DNA from: a virus
Virus record (IMG/VR): IMGVR_UViG_3300030098_004740
Location: 1-64,000 of that record
Strand: one strand, 5' to 3'
Length of the DNA: 64,000 nucleotides
In this document: positions 35,806 through 47,112 of the stretch, piece by piece
Layout: each line of letters begins with the position of its first letter
Numbering within the stretch: position 1 is the first letter of the stretch
Translations under genes and position numbers: made by a program
Notes under the pieces: model-generated
Database searches by the model: none
What the model was told of the DNA's origin: nothing
What the model saw: only the letters and a program-made list of their open reading frames with translations

Positions 35806-38800
35806 TGGCAATAGGTGACTTCTGGGATACTTCTTATAATCCCATTTATGAATACGGGTCAAACCCGTTGAAGAATGACAGAACAGGAAAATACCAATGG
35901 GGTCCTGACTATTCTGATATTGTTCCTCAAACATCAGTAGGATCACTCAAACGCCGACAAAAAGGTCGGTTTTGCAGTGAAGGATGTGGCTGCGTAAACA
36001 CTTATTGCGACAGTATGCTTCTTCCTGAAGGTCAATATGGATGTCATCTCCCTCCTGAATTGTCTATAACAGTTGTTAGAAATCCAAACGGCAGGTACGA
36101 AGCAAAAGGGGAAATTGAAGGAGGCGGTGGTGAAACTATACATCTCAAGTATTCCAAAGGATCTTGGAGAGGAAGAAGATGTTGTACTAGTAACGCTTAT
36201 GGGCAATTAGAATATGCTTGCGACCCATGTAAAGTGACTACTCTTCCAAATGGCAAACCTTCTGAGTGCCATCCCGCTAATAACAAATTCAAAGATTTTG
36301 GTAAAAACAGTCATATATCTCAAAAGTCTGATAACTTTACAATCAGAGATGATTTTGATTATGACGAAGCTCTAAAAGGTGGAAGTAATTGGCCGAGGTT
36401 AGGAGAAAATGCTTGGTTAAAACTTTCTGTCTATAACGTAACAGCGCCTACAACAGGCACAGATATGCTTAGAGACACCACTTTTGACGGATTTGCTTCG
36501 TTGTGTTTTGATGCTAGCGGATTGCCTGTTAAAGGCATAGGAAACGAGGGTGATTGCTTAAAAAACAGTGGATATCATTGGAGTGAAAAAACGCCTGTTT
36601 GGATTAACAATGATATTAATGACGAAGACGATGTAGCAGGTAATGGTGGTCACATACAGCTAATAGGAACAGAAGAAGTTCCTACAAAATTTAGCATAGA
36701 TGTAAAAGCTGACGAAGTTGTAACAAATATAAAGTCCAGAGAAAAGACTATAAAAGTAACAAAAGATGGATATTTAGATAATTATAGTATAAACAATGGG
36801 GCTGATCCCAACGATAGAGTTTCTACAACAAAACTCAATTATTATGATCCAACATCAGAAGACAGAGGCTGTTTAGTTGATGGGTCAATGCCTCTAAAAA
36901 AACGTCCTTACTGTAGAAATGCAATAACAGGAAAAAGAATACAGCAGCAATGCGAAGAAGTAACAGGTGTTAATGCTGGCTTTGGTTCAGGTTTTTCTAT
37001 AACAAAAGAAAAAGAAGACTGTGAGGCCACTTCGTCTAGCATAAATGGTTACTGTAGTATAAGTGATCCTGTAACACAACAACCTTATCCAGATGAAGCC
37101 TCTTGCAATTTTGCATCAGGAACATGGGTATGGGAAGACAACAAATGGTTATACGACGATCAAACAACATGCGAAGACGCTGGTTCTTGTCTTGCTCCAA
37201 AAACCGATAAGTTTCAAAGTCAAGAAGATAGAATTGTAGGAGCTTACTGTCTTGATATAGTTTCTGGAACAAAAGATCCTGTCCCGCAAAACAAAGCTGA
37301 ATGCGAGGCTCAAGGTCATGGCATATGGAAGCTTGGAGATAGTTCCTCATGCACAGCTTCTTACAAAGAAGGCTCTCCTGTATGTAACGATATTGATGGC
37401 AAAGATTCTGGACATGCTGATGAGGATTCTTGTTTAGCAGCTGGAAATACATGGATGAAAAATGAATGGTTCTCAAATCAATGGGTTGATTGGGAATATG
37501 AAAAGCTATCCTGCTGTGGTGAAACTCTTTTAGATCATAATTACCCATCAAGAACTCCTCAAATATCTGGATCAACACTAAGTGCTAGAAAAAATCCATC
37601 TTGCACTACCCCCTACCATGAAGTGATTTTAAGTCCGTATCAAGCCGGTCAAAATATTAATACTGAGTCATATCATAGCTGTATAGCCGCAGTCAATCAG
37701 TGGCAAAGAGATGACAATACAGACACAGAATTTTTCATGAATACAATCTCCTATTGGACTTTAGTGATAAGGCCATGTAATTTTCATGGAGGTTGTCAGG
37801 ATGAAAATGTCAAAAGACCTGATCCACAAGACCTAATAGATAATAAGCTAGACAATTACTATGACACTACATGCGGTGAAGAAATAGTACTCTATTTAAG
37901 TACAGACCAATTAGTAAATTGCTCTAACCTTAATCTAACAATAGAAAACGAAAATCAGATACGTTCGGGTTGGAAAGAAGCCCAACCTATGTGGCACAAA
38001 AGCATTGGAGATACAAAGGGTAATCCTGCAAATTTGCAATTTTTAATGCCGGGTGCTGATTCTAGTATGATTTCTGGATCTAGCTCTTATGAGTTTTCGT
38101 ATCCCGGTGATGCGATGTACAAAAACCAGTATAAGCATTGGTGTAATAATCCTGATGTAAATGTTGATGGTATTGGTGATGGTGGTGTTTGTTCGCAATA
38201 TCATTACTGGAATTCAGGGTTTCCAAAAGTTCAATTAGCAAACCCTAAAGGAATTGATGCTTTTTATGGTTTCAACTTGCAGCCGCAACCTTTTAAAGCA
38301 ACTGAAGAAAAACAAAATAGAGCAAAGCTTCTTTATACTGCGGCAGTAGATCATAATACATGGCAAGCTTGTGCTGGTCATATATTAGGAGATGCTAATG
38401 GTGGCGGTCATTGGTTCTGGAATTATGGCCCAGACTATTTCATGTATTTTGATTTCCTTGCTTATGACGAAATTCATTCTTTTAATCCTGTAGCGATCAA
38501 AAATGATAGCCCAAAATGTACAGCTGTTGCTACAAAAGCCAAAGAGTATGTAGATAGTCATGTAGGATTTTTACGCAGGGGTGATTGTGGATATGGAAAT
38601 GGGCCTCTTTGGGTTGGTTGGATCCCAGATTATGATAGCTGGACAAACAATAAAATATGTCCCGATTGTGGGAGTAAAGGAAAGAACAATTGTGAATCAG
38701 AAGGTGGGTGCTTAAACGCAGATGGCTCGTTTGAAACTGACCAAACTGATTGCTCTGAAAAAGGGCAATGCAACAGTCCTGTTGGAACCAAAACTACACA

Positions 38801-41800
38801 TACTACAGAGGATGAATGTGACGAAGCTGGAGGCAGCTGGAGTCCTGCTAAGTTTGTACCATGTTGTGAATGGTTTGAAGAATGTAGCGAAAGGATAGTG
38901 ACAAATCATCAAGATGCGGGTGAATTTGGAATGGGAGCAGAACCAAAGTATCGAGATGCTGTAGACAAAGCTGAGTGTGAAAAACACCCAGATCAAGGCG
39001 GTGCTGGAGGTGTTTGGAGTGGAGGTTGTACTCCCGGTGTTGGACAAAGACAACAAAATCAGCTATGCGGTGAAGTACAAAACCCTCCAGAAGACTTCGT
39101 TGATATTGTTCTAGGCGAACAGTTTGGAACTTGCGTTTTACATAAAGATGGTCAAAATGCAAACATAACCGATATGTCAAAATCTGACTGCGGTGAAGAG
39201 TCAATGAAGCATGAATGTAGAATCATTCTTACTGGCATAGTAGTTAATACTTCACAGGATGCTTGTGAGCTTAATCCATTAACTGAATGGGTTCCAGTGT
39301 ATGACCAAGATCCTGCTCCTAAATTTGAACCAGACATGATTGGCCACTTCGATAGTAAATATCCAAGACGAGAAGGACCACTAACTAAATTAAGGGAGGC
39401 TGGTCCTTTAACTGGCTCGCTTGCAGATGTAAGCCAAATGAAAGGGGGATTCATTGAGCGACAGCCGGGAGTTAGTGTGGACTTCCCCTCTGGAACAGCA
39501 AAAGAAAATCCTCTTAACTACTGGCATAGGACTGGTTTATACCCAAGAGGAGAAACCGCTAGCTATGTTAGTGATGGTTGTGTTGGTGTAAGTCATAGTG
39601 GGAGAATTGAACATGCTTCAAATACTACCCCAATCAAGATTACTTCTAGAAGTCATGGATTAAGAAACGGCGATCTTATAATGACTCAAGATGTTCTTGG
39701 AAACTTTGCTGCAAATGTATTTTTGTCACAAAGAGACGTAAAAGAGATTCAATGGGAAGATAAGCTTGCTGGATCTTGTACTGGAGACAATTGTGATGAT
39801 CAAGCTTACCCAGCATCTGAATGTTTGTTTGAAGGAAAGTGTCTTGATTCCAGCGGAAACGACACTGGCGAAAAAGATAAGTCTAAGTGCAACTCAGCTG
39901 CGGGAAATACTTGGGAAGAAGTATGTCCCTCTGAATATTTAGCTTGTTATGGCTTTAGAGTCCCCGGAAATATGGAGCCACAATACGCTCCTTTTGCAGT
40001 AGTGCAAAATGCAACAGCTGATACTTTTGATTTGTATACGTGTGATAATTTGCCACTTAAAGGCACTTTAAGTACGGGCGCAATAAAAAATCTACCTGAA
40101 TCTGTAGACACACATGGACAAGTCATAGAATGTGAAGGAGTTGGAAATGCAAGTGTTTGCTTTTGGGGTTATTTTGCACAATTCACAGGGTATTTTGGAG
40201 GGGAAATAAATCCTATCAATCCTCCTCCTTTGACATTAGGTACGGAAGTCACTGATGATCCTACTGTAAATGCTGGAAAACCCACAATTGGAAAGTGGGC
40301 AGCTAGATGTATTGCCTACGATAGCGGAAAGGTTATAAACCAAGCAGATGACGCTAGGTCTGAATACAAGTTTAATCCTTTCGCAGTATTAACCGGCGCC
40401 CCTATTAATGAAAACTACACCTGTGGTGGAACAATAGCTGATGGAGGGCATTGGTGTGGTGCAAGCGATTGTGATAGTCGTTTTGGAAAATGGATGACTG
40501 AACAAGAGATGGCGGATAACGTTCTTACGAAGTCAAAAATAGAGGGTTCTAAAGAAGTATGTGAGTCTTATGGTATATGTAATATTATAAAAAATGCTCA
40601 AGAAAAAGCGCCTAAGTCAGTAATGACAAAAAGTGATTGCAAGAAACTATCTAAAGTTTATCATACTTTGGATTTGGATGCTGGATACCATGACGATTCG
40701 CAAATTTATGTTGAAAGATGTCAAGACGCAGATGGGAATATAGATAACAGTCCAGAAATTCAAGACGCTCTTGATATAAAAAAGGCTTGTGAAGAAAGAG
40801 GTTCTTGTTCTGAAGCCTTTTTTGGTAACAAAAAAGATTGTGAAGGAAATGGCTTTATATGGAATGGTGGAACATATATCAAAAAAGCCAATAACTGCGT
40901 AGGCGACGAAATGGAGGGGCAAGATAATGATCTTTGCTGGACACCAAATGTCTTTGGTACAGAAATAGACCTTAGTAGTACCAGTGGTGGAGGTCTTGGA
41001 AATGACCGACCACTTCCAAACTATCCGGTGTGTCCCTATACAGGAACTTGGGAAATATTCCATCAAGACTTGGGAATAGCAGCTGGATATTTCACTGAAA
41101 ATCAGTTTGATTCTATTTATAGATTTGGATGGGGTGGATTAACAAGAAGATGGGAAGAAAGAGCTAACGATTATTACATTCAAATAGAGCAAAAAGGTAT
41201 ATGTCCTGTTTGTTGTGATCATTTTCTACCAGAAACACTAACTGCCACTATTAGTGATACAGGCAGTAGTCTCCAAGACATTGTTGGCGGATGTCCAATA
41301 GATCCATGTGAGGCTGGCGATTTTATATTTGATGATGATGCTACAGCTAGAGGTACAAGATCAGGATGGAAAAAAACAAGTGGGAAATTTAGCGGTTCGT
41401 TTGATGGATATTGTTGCAGTGATTTTTATCACCCTTGCTCGATACCAGAAGATGAATTAACAAAATGCATTGCTGACCCTACCCAGTTTGGCCATTGTTA
41501 TAGAGTGAGTAATGCAAGTGGTCAAGAACCCGGACTTTTAGCTGGTGCGTATACAAAAGATGAATGCGCAAAAAGAGGTTCTGGCGCAGGAGGTTGTAGT
41601 AAAAGCGGAATTTGTACAGTAAATCCTCAAGGAAATCAAACTCCAGCAGATTGCGAAGCTGCCGGAGGAACTTGGAGTCCTGTCACTGATCAGACAGGAT
41701 GTACAAGCGCAGGAGGTACTTGGACTCCTAGAGATGGTCATACTAAATTCTATCCATTGCCAGCTGGTAGTTGTGAATTTCCTCATCCATTTGTAGATGC

Positions 41801-44800
41801 TGATGGCAATGTATTAGAAACAATACCAGATGATGCACAAACCGATAAAGCTTCATGCGAAAGAGAATATTGTTCTTTTGATCAAATTGATAATCAACAA
41901 GATTGCGAAAACGCCACTGATGATCAAGGAAATCCAGCAGGTTATAAATGGATGCTAGGAAGTTGGTCTGAAAACACTAAGGAAGAATCTGCTTATATCT
42001 GTGAAGATTTTCTAAGAAAAAGACCAACACAAGCTTATGATGATAGGTATCCAGAGACAGCAAGAAATTGTAGAAAATGTTCTAACCTATACAGTGACCA
42101 AAATAAAGCTCCTATTAAAAAAGAATTTGCAGGGTGTGGTTGTGATTGTCTTGTAAATCATGTTGACGCGCTTGCTTTTGAAAGGTATCCTACCTGCCGA
42201 GAGGCTATAGGTGGTTTACTACCAGATTGCACTCCAGAAATCTTAGGTCAACAACATACACTTGGCACAGCAGGCGCGTTGTTAGCTGTTTGTACGGCGG
42301 GTACTGGATCTCCGGCGGGAACAGGAACTGGCACTGAGGTATATTATTATTGGTCATTTGATCCTTGTCAATGCTTCCCTCAAAATGTTCCTCATAAGTG
42401 CATCGGTGATCATATACCTTTAGAATATGGAAACAGTTGTGAAGATGATGGAGTTGTTTTACCGTCCAATAATGTCGGAGGTTGTTATAATTCAAGTAAT
42501 GCTCTTATCTTAACCAAAACTGTTGAGCATGGAGCCAGTTGTAAAGATGGTATTGGTAGCATTGTTGCTGGTGTAACTACTAGAGATGAATGTATTTCTA
42601 TAGCTGGTCGAGTTTGGAATACAACAGCTTTAGATTGCGACACAAATGCTGGTGAGTACTTCAAAGCTGGTAACAAATTGGAATGTGGTGTAGTCGAAGT
42701 ATCAACAGATGGTTATTCGGCTCCATATTCTCTACCAAACTCTGCGCAGCCTCAATATGAAACATGTCCCGGTTTAGGAGCAATTGATGTTTCATTGAAA
42801 TATGATGGTTCTGTTTGGCGTTCTGATTGGACTCAAATGGGAGCAGTTGGGACAAAACAATGCAAGATGGGTCAACATAGATTCGTCTTCTCTCCCAACT
42901 GTAAGAGTACCGGACAGAGTCCATCAACCGCACCGAAAGGTTATGCTTTCCGTTCTTCGTCTGATCTAGTTGCAATAAACGCAGATTGTGGAAATTGCGA
43001 TGCAGCACAATATTCTTATCAAGGCGTTAGGGTTTTTGGTCATGACCCACTAAACTATACGTACAGAGGACATGAATTCCCTACAGATGTAAAAGACAGT
43101 CATTATATTAGACTTGTCATGGGTTGTGGAAATAGCGTATCAAGCATAACACCAGAAGACGCAATGGTAAAACAAGGAGGTTTTGGAGGAGGTAGGCACA
43201 CTTATAGAGACAATGGAATAGAAATTTATGCACAAATAGCCAACTGTACTTTCTATGACTTTGACGCGAGCGAAGGTTTAAGGTTTGGAAGAGTTAATGA
43301 GGGTACTAGCGGACAACCTCCATGCCATGGCAGCAATTGTATAAGCAAAGCTAAAACTTTTGGAGATTGGACGGAAACTGGCAAACCGACGATTAGTGAA
43401 AGAATATTCAGTTTTGCTGGAAGATGCATAGATGGACGAGCTAATTGTGGAAATCAAGGGCCTTGCGCAAAAATTGCAAGTTGTTGTGTATATACAGGAA
43501 GAGACGTACCTTTACAGACTGGCTTGGATGGTCAATCATTTCCGTTATGGAGTGGTGGAGTAGCCTGCACTACAGGAGGTGACATTGAACACAGATGTAG
43601 TGCTTGGGGTTACGATCCGTTTCCGAAAAAACCAGCAGAAGTATTCACTGTTTATTATGTAAAAGAAATACATGATGATGGAAGTGCAACCCTTGTTGTC
43701 AACAAGGGTATGGGGTGTTCTTGGCCCAAAGGTACTGTTGTAGGCATTGGTCACGCTGAATTACTAGACGCTGAAAATGATGACTTTGGTAGCACAACAA
43801 GAAACAACATGCCCAGAAATCCTTTTTTGCCAGCAGGAGCTACTCATCTATTAGGAAGTAGAGTATTTAACTACGATCAAAAAAGTTCTGGCGCTCCTAT
43901 GGTGCTGTCAGATAGATGGGAAGTTTATGGAGAGTTTGATAATAAGACATTTGCTACCGAATATCCAATAGATGTAGAAGACCCTGCAATTCCTGATGGT
44001 AGAGGCAATCAGTTCACTCTTGGTCGTCCAGAACGTGGAAATACTGGTTTTATGGAAATAACAGTCGCAAGTATTGAGCCTCTCATAAGTAAAAACCCCA
44101 GACAAAATAGGCACTTAAAAATTTATGATAGAAGTGGAATATTAGATGCTAATGGAACATTCGATCCTAAAGACGCAGACATGCTTCCAAATCGTGATTA
44201 TGCACATCCATTTGGATTAAATCCATGGCCTGTAGGAGTTCAAAATCATTCTTCAACTGGTAGAACGCAAGACATGTGGCCTAAAGGTGTTCCCATGGGA
44301 TGGGAAAACACTGAGCATTTGAGAAAAGATCCTGTCGCTGCTCATACAGCTTTAGGAAGAGTTGGACTAAAGCCAACGGCTGAAAATTTAAACATGCTAT
44401 CTGTTTATAATGAGGTATCACAAGGAAATACGACAACTCCGATCCCATTAATCATGCCAGTAACAACAGTCATGATTAATTCGATTGATAACGTTTATGC
44501 AACAGATGACGAAGATGGAACTTGTGTAGGAAAAGTAGCATACACAAAACAACAATGTCAATCTGGAGGAGCAAGCGCAGGAAGATGGATTCCTAGATTC
44601 CTTTATACAAAAGCTACAACTGGACAACCGCACGACATAAGTGATGGCGAAAAAATAATTGTCAGCGGATCTGTCGCCTATCCAGCTACTTGTAGAGGGA
44701 CTAGGCTTGGTTATTGCCATGGAGATGTCTCGTTAACCATTAACGAATGCATGAAAGGTGTTTGCAAGGACGTTCAACATCCAAATGGTTTTGGCATAAC

Positions 44801-47087
44801 CGGATCAATAAAAAAATATCATATTGATCCAGACACAAACAAACCTTGGGATACAGAACATGACTGCTCAATAGCGAGTGAGCAGAAAAGACAAGATTTA
44901 ACTTCAAACGGCTGGGATCCAGATGGCACTTTTACTAAAGATCTAGTTTTCACTCCTAATGGACAATGGGTTCAAGTATATGAGGATCACGAAGCTGACG
45001 AACAAATATGCGAAGCTTTTGGTGGCGGATGGGTAGTTGGAAAAACCAATAATAAACAAGACAATAAAGGGCTATACGAGGATCCAACAAATGATTTTCC
45101 TGATGATTTAGATAACAAAGAAAAAGATTTTGTTCAAGGTTGTCCAGTAAATTGTCAAATTAATGGATTTATGATTCAAGATGCTTGTACTTCGCATTAT
45201 GATTATGGTCAATGTTATGAGTGTCTCTTGCTAACAATAAAAGATGATCAAGGAAACGAAACTGAAGAATCCAGATGTCCTAGAGCTGAGCATGATGGAA
45301 TGTACATAGCAAGGACGAATCCTGAAAGATACTGTCAAAATACTAATTATGATCCTGACTTTTCTAGCACTACAAATGGAAATCAAAGAAAACAAGCAAT
45401 AGCCAATGCAAAGATAGAATGCATCAGAGCTGGTTTTGACTGGTATGGAGATGTACCACTTTCGTTAAAAGCAGATTCTAATGGAAATGAGCATTCATTT
45501 GAAATAGCTCTTCATGGCGAATTTAATATGGATTTTGTTGATGGGGCAAAAATCTATGGAAGCGAAAGAGTGCCTCTTAGAGCAATGACTAAAGGTAGAA
45601 ATGTTAAGAGTGATTGGCAATTAGATGTTGAAGTCCACGAAGGAATTATTGTTGATCCTTTGGGTGACTTTAAAGATGATGCTAACTACACAGTACCAAT
45701 AACAAAAGAAGAGTGCTTAACAGTAAGAGAACATGTGTGGATAGACACAACACCTGCTCGTCCACCTTCACCGTTTGGAAACACACAAACAAAAGGCACT
45801 GCAAATCAAACTCCTCTAGTGTCTTCTGCGTTTACTTCTGGATTTGGATATAAAACATATGGACAAGCAGGAACTAGTCCAACAGGAAACGTAGCAAACG
45901 GAACTGTAGGAGAATGTGTTTACATCAGAAAAATAAGACGGTTCATGGAAAATTGGATTCCCCGTACAAACAATACTGGCGTTTCCTTAATACAAACTAA
46001 TGAGTTCCTTGAGGAAGATGTTGACGGAAATGCTGCCAAGATAGTATCTTCTCTTCAAGACGCCTGCGTAAGATCAGACAATTGTATATTAAATAAGAAG
46101 TTTGGTTGGTGTATGGATCTTACTGAGAATACACTTGGAACTTGTTATGAATATCTTCAAAACGGCGGAACTTGGAGAGAATCAAATCAACCAGCCAATA
46201 AATGTACTGATATATTTGTAGGACAACAACAAGTTATAGGCTCTAGCACGTTAACCACATCTTTGAGCGAAAGAGAAGCATGTGCAACAAAAGGTATGCA
46301 GGCTTATGGTGGAGGGATTGGAACTACGGTAAGCTCTACTGCTGTTGTAGATGATTTTGAATGTATGGATCCTCAAGTGCCTGCTTATCAGTCAACTTTT
46401 TCTTGTACAGTTAGTGATCCAGTCACTCAACAGCCTTATACAGATGAGTTTTCTTGTATCGTTGGTGGAGGTCAATGGATTGAGACACCTCCAGCAAAAC
46501 CAATAAGAGGTGCTGGAATGACTGAAAGGGTTTGTAGAGAAGTAGCATTAGGACATCCAGTCTACAAGAATAATCAAGGAGAAGTTATATCGCCTGCTCC
46601 AGAATATGGGCCAAGTACAATGAACAAAGCCTTCCTTGATTTACAAGCATTGTCTTCAAAAGAGGCCATTGCTATGGGTCATGAGACTGGTATAGGAGAG
46701 ACTCAAAGAGTTTACAAAGGTGTAATATACGCTCCTAATATTGAGAAAAATCAATTTATGGGTGGTAAGGAAATAGAAACCTATACTAAATATGGAGTTC
46801 AAGAAAATGAAAGAGCTGTATGGAGCAGACATGGCGGATCTTTCGATATAATTGTAGGGTATCCACCACCGGAAAATAATTGTAGAGACGCTAATTCAAC
46901 CGGACCTGTAAATCTAGATTGGCATTTAGGGTTTGATCAAATATGTTGCAATGTTAGAGGTCCTTTGAAATTTTATCAATGTGCAGACAGATGTTATCAT
47001 AATTACGAAGGTCCTTTAATTACAGATTTAGAGCAGGATTTTAAAACAACTGGAGTGTCACATCTGATTGTAAATGTTCATGATTGA
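35805..47087 (+). CDS. Giant cysteine-rich tail protein (3760 residues)
   Basis: A single 11.3 kb frame. Well over one hundred cysteines are spread along it. At least a dozen copies of a degenerate module C...(10-20)...C-x-x-x-GG-x-W occur, for example near residues 417-440, 985-1020, 1950-1985 (two in tandem: CEAAGGTW, CTSAGGTW), 3000 and 3534-3560. The first and last copies share DPVTQQPY. Between modules are large unrelated segments, some with CC and CxxC pairs. No signal peptide, transmembrane helix or LPxTG is seen. Together with its place at the end of the tail-tip genes this suggests a very long disulfide- or metal-stabilised fibre or tip protein. No enzyme motif was recognised. TAATG start. 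Confidence 0.65.
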   Translation: MAIGDFWDTSYNPIYEYGSNPLKNDRTGKYQWGPDYSDIVPQTSVGSLKRRQKGRFCSEGCGCVNTYCDSMLLPEGQYGCHLPPELSITVVRNPNGRYEAKGEIEGGGGETIHLKYSKGSWRGRRCCTSNAYGQLEYACDPCKVTTLPNGKPSECHPANNKFKDFGKNSHISQKSDNFTIRDDFDYDEALKGGSNWPRLGENAWLKLSVYNVTAPTTGTDMLRDTTFDGFASLCFDASGLPVKGIGNEGDCLKNSGYHWSEKTPVWINNDINDEDDVAGNGGHIQLIGTEEVPTKFSIDVKADEVVTNIKSREKTIKVTKDGYLDNYSINNGADPNDRVSTTKLNYYDPTSEDRGCLVDGSMPLKKRPYCRNAITGKRIQQQCEEVTGVNAGFGSGFSITKEKEDCEATSSSINGYCSISDPVTQQPYPDEASCNFASGTWVWEDNKWLYDDQTTCEDAGSCLAPKTDKFQSQEDRIVGAYCLDIVSGTKDPVPQNKAECEAQGHGIWKLGDSSSCTASYKEGSPVCNDIDGKDSGHADEDSCLAAGNTWMKNEWFSNQWVDWEYEKLSCCGETLLDHNYPSRTPQISGSTLSARKNPSCTTPYHEVILSPYQAGQNINTESYHSCIAAVNQWQRDDNTDTEFFMNTISYWTLVIRPCNFHGGCQDENVKRPDPQDLIDNKLDNYYDTTCGEEIVLYLSTDQLVNCSNLNLTIENENQIRSGWKEAQPMWHKSIGDTKGNPANLQFLMPGADSSMISGSSSYEFSYPGDAMYKNQYKHWCNNPDVNVDGIGDGGVCSQYHYWNSGFPKVQLANPKGIDAFYGFNLQPQPFKATEEKQNRAKLLYTAAVDHNTWQACAGHILGDANGGGHWFWNYGPDYFMYFDFLAYDEIHSFNPVAIKNDSPKCTAVATKAKEYVDSHVGFLRRGDCGYGNGPLWVGWIPDYDSWTNNKICPDCGSKGKNNCESEGGCLNADGSFETDQTDCSEKGQCNSPVGTKTTHTTEDECDEAGGSWSPAKFVPCCEWFEECSERIVTNHQDAGEFGMGAEPKYRDAVDKAECEKHPDQGGAGGVWSGGCTPGVGQRQQNQLCGEVQNPPEDFVDIVLGEQFGTCVLHKDGQNANITDMSKSDCGEESMKHECRIILTGIVVNTSQDACELNPLTEWVPVYDQDPAPKFEPDMIGHFDSKYPRREGPLTKLREAGPLTGSLADVSQMKGGFIERQPGVSVDFPSGTAKENPLNYWHRTGLYPRGETASYVSDGCVGVSHSGRIEHASNTTPIKITSRSHGLRNGDLIMTQDVLGNFAANVFLSQRDVKEIQWEDKLAGSCTGDNCDDQAYPASECLFEGKCLDSSGNDTGEKDKSKCNSAAGNTWEEVCPSEYLACYGFRVPGNMEPQYAPFAVVQNATADTFDLYTCDNLPLKGTLSTGAIKNLPESVDTHGQVIECEGVGNASVCFWGYFAQFTGYFGGEINPINPPPLTLGTEVTDDPTVNAGKPTIGKWAARCIAYDSGKVINQADDARSEYKFNPFAVLTGAPINENYTCGGTIADGGHWCGASDCDSRFGKWMTEQEMADNVLTKSKIEGSKEVCESYGICNIIKNAQEKAPKSVMTKSDCKKLSKVYHTLDLDAGYHDDSQIYVERCQDADGNIDNSPEIQDALDIKKACEERGSCSEAFFGNKKDCEGNGFIWNGGTYIKKANNCVGDEMEGQDNDLCWTPNVFGTEIDLSSTSGGGLGNDRPLPNYPVCPYTGTWEIFHQDLGIAAGYFTENQFDSIYRFGWGGLTRRWEERANDYYIQIEQKGICPVCCDHFLPETLTATISDTGSSLQDIVGGCPIDPCEAGDFIFDDDATARGTRSGWKKTSGKFSGSFDGYCCSDFYHPCSIPEDELTKCIADPTQFGHCYRVSNASGQEPGLLAGAYTKDECAKRGSGAGGCSKSGICTVNPQGNQTPADCEAAGGTWSPVTDQTGCTSAGGTWTPRDGHTKFYPLPAGSCEFPHPFVDADGNVLETIPDDAQTDKASCEREYCSFDQIDNQQDCENATDDQGNPAGYKWMLGSWSENTKEESAYICEDFLRKRPTQAYDDRYPETARNCRKCSNLYSDQNKAPIKKEFAGCGCDCLVNHVDALAFERYPTCREAIGGLLPDCTPEILGQQHTLGTAGALLAVCTAGTGSPAGTGTGTEVYYYWSFDPCQCFPQNVPHKCIGDHIPLEYGNSCEDDGVVLPSNNVGGCYNSSNALILTKTVEHGASCKDGIGSIVAGVTTRDECISIAGRVWNTTALDCDTNAGEYFKAGNKLECGVVEVSTDGYSAPYSLPNSAQPQYETCPGLGAIDVSLKYDGSVWRSDWTQMGAVGTKQCKMGQHRFVFSPNCKSTGQSPSTAPKGYAFRSSSDLVAINADCGNCDAAQYSYQGVRVFGHDPLNYTYRGHEFPTDVKDSHYIRLVMGCGNSVSSITPEDAMVKQGGFGGGRHTYRDNGIEIYAQIANCTFYDFDASEGLRFGRVNEGTSGQPPCHGSNCISKAKTFGDWTETGKPTISERIFSFAGRCIDGRANCGNQGPCAKIASCCVYTGRDVPLQTGLDGQSFPLWSGGVACTTGGDIEHRCSAWGYDPFPKKPAEVFTVYYVKEIHDDGSATLVVNKGMGCSWPKGTVVGIGHAELLDAENDDFGSTTRNNMPRNPFLPAGATHLLGSRVFNYDQKSSGAPMVLSDRWEVYGEFDNKTFATEYPIDVEDPAIPDGRGNQFTLGRPERGNTGFMEITVASIEPLISKNPRQNRHLKIYDRSGILDANGTFDPKDADMLPNRDYAHPFGLNPWPVGVQNHSSTGRTQDMWPKGVPMGWENTEHLRKDPVAAHTALGRVGLKPTAENLNMLSVYNEVSQGNTTTPIPLIMPVTTVMINSIDNVYATDDEDGTCVGKVAYTKQQCQSGGASAGRWIPRFLYTKATTGQPHDISDGEKIIVSGSVAYPATCRGTRLGYCHGDVSLTINECMKGVCKDVQHPNGFGITGSIKKYHIDPDTNKPWDTEHDCSIASEQKRQDLTSNGWDPDGTFTKDLVFTPNGQWVQVYEDHEADEQICEAFGGGWVVGKTNNKQDNKGLYEDPTNDFPDDLDNKEKDFVQGCPVNCQINGFMIQDACTSHYDYGQCYECLLLTIKDDQGNETEESRCPRAEHDGMYIARTNPERYCQNTNYDPDFSSTTNGNQRKQAIANAKIECIRAGFDWYGDVPLSLKADSNGNEHSFEIALHGEFNMDFVDGAKIYGSERVPLRAMTKGRNVKSDWQLDVEVHEGIIVDPLGDFKDDANYTVPITKEECLTVREHVWIDTTPARPPSPFGNTQTKGTANQTPLVSSAFTSGFGYKTYGQAGTSPTGNVANGTVGECVYIRKIRRFMENWIPRTNNTGVSLIQTNEFLEEDVDGNAAKIVSSLQDACVRSDNCILNKKFGWCMDLTENTLGTCYEYLQNGGTWRESNQPANKCTDIFVGQQQVIGSSTLTTSLSEREACATKGMQAYGGGIGTTVSSTAVVDDFECMDPQVPAYQSTFSCTVSDPVTQQPYTDEFSCIVGGGQWIETPPAKPIRGAGMTERVCREVALGHPVYKNNQGEVISPAPEYGPSTMNKAFLDLQALSSKEAIAMGHETGIGETQRVYKGVIYAPNIEKNQFMGGKEIETYTKYGVQENERAVWSRHGGSFDIIVGYPPPENNCRDANSTGPVNLDWHLGFDQICCNVRGPLKFYQCADRCYHNYEGPLITDLEQDFKTTGVSHLIVNVHD

Positions 47088-47112
47088 TATTACATAGATA
47101 AGAGGGATTAAG

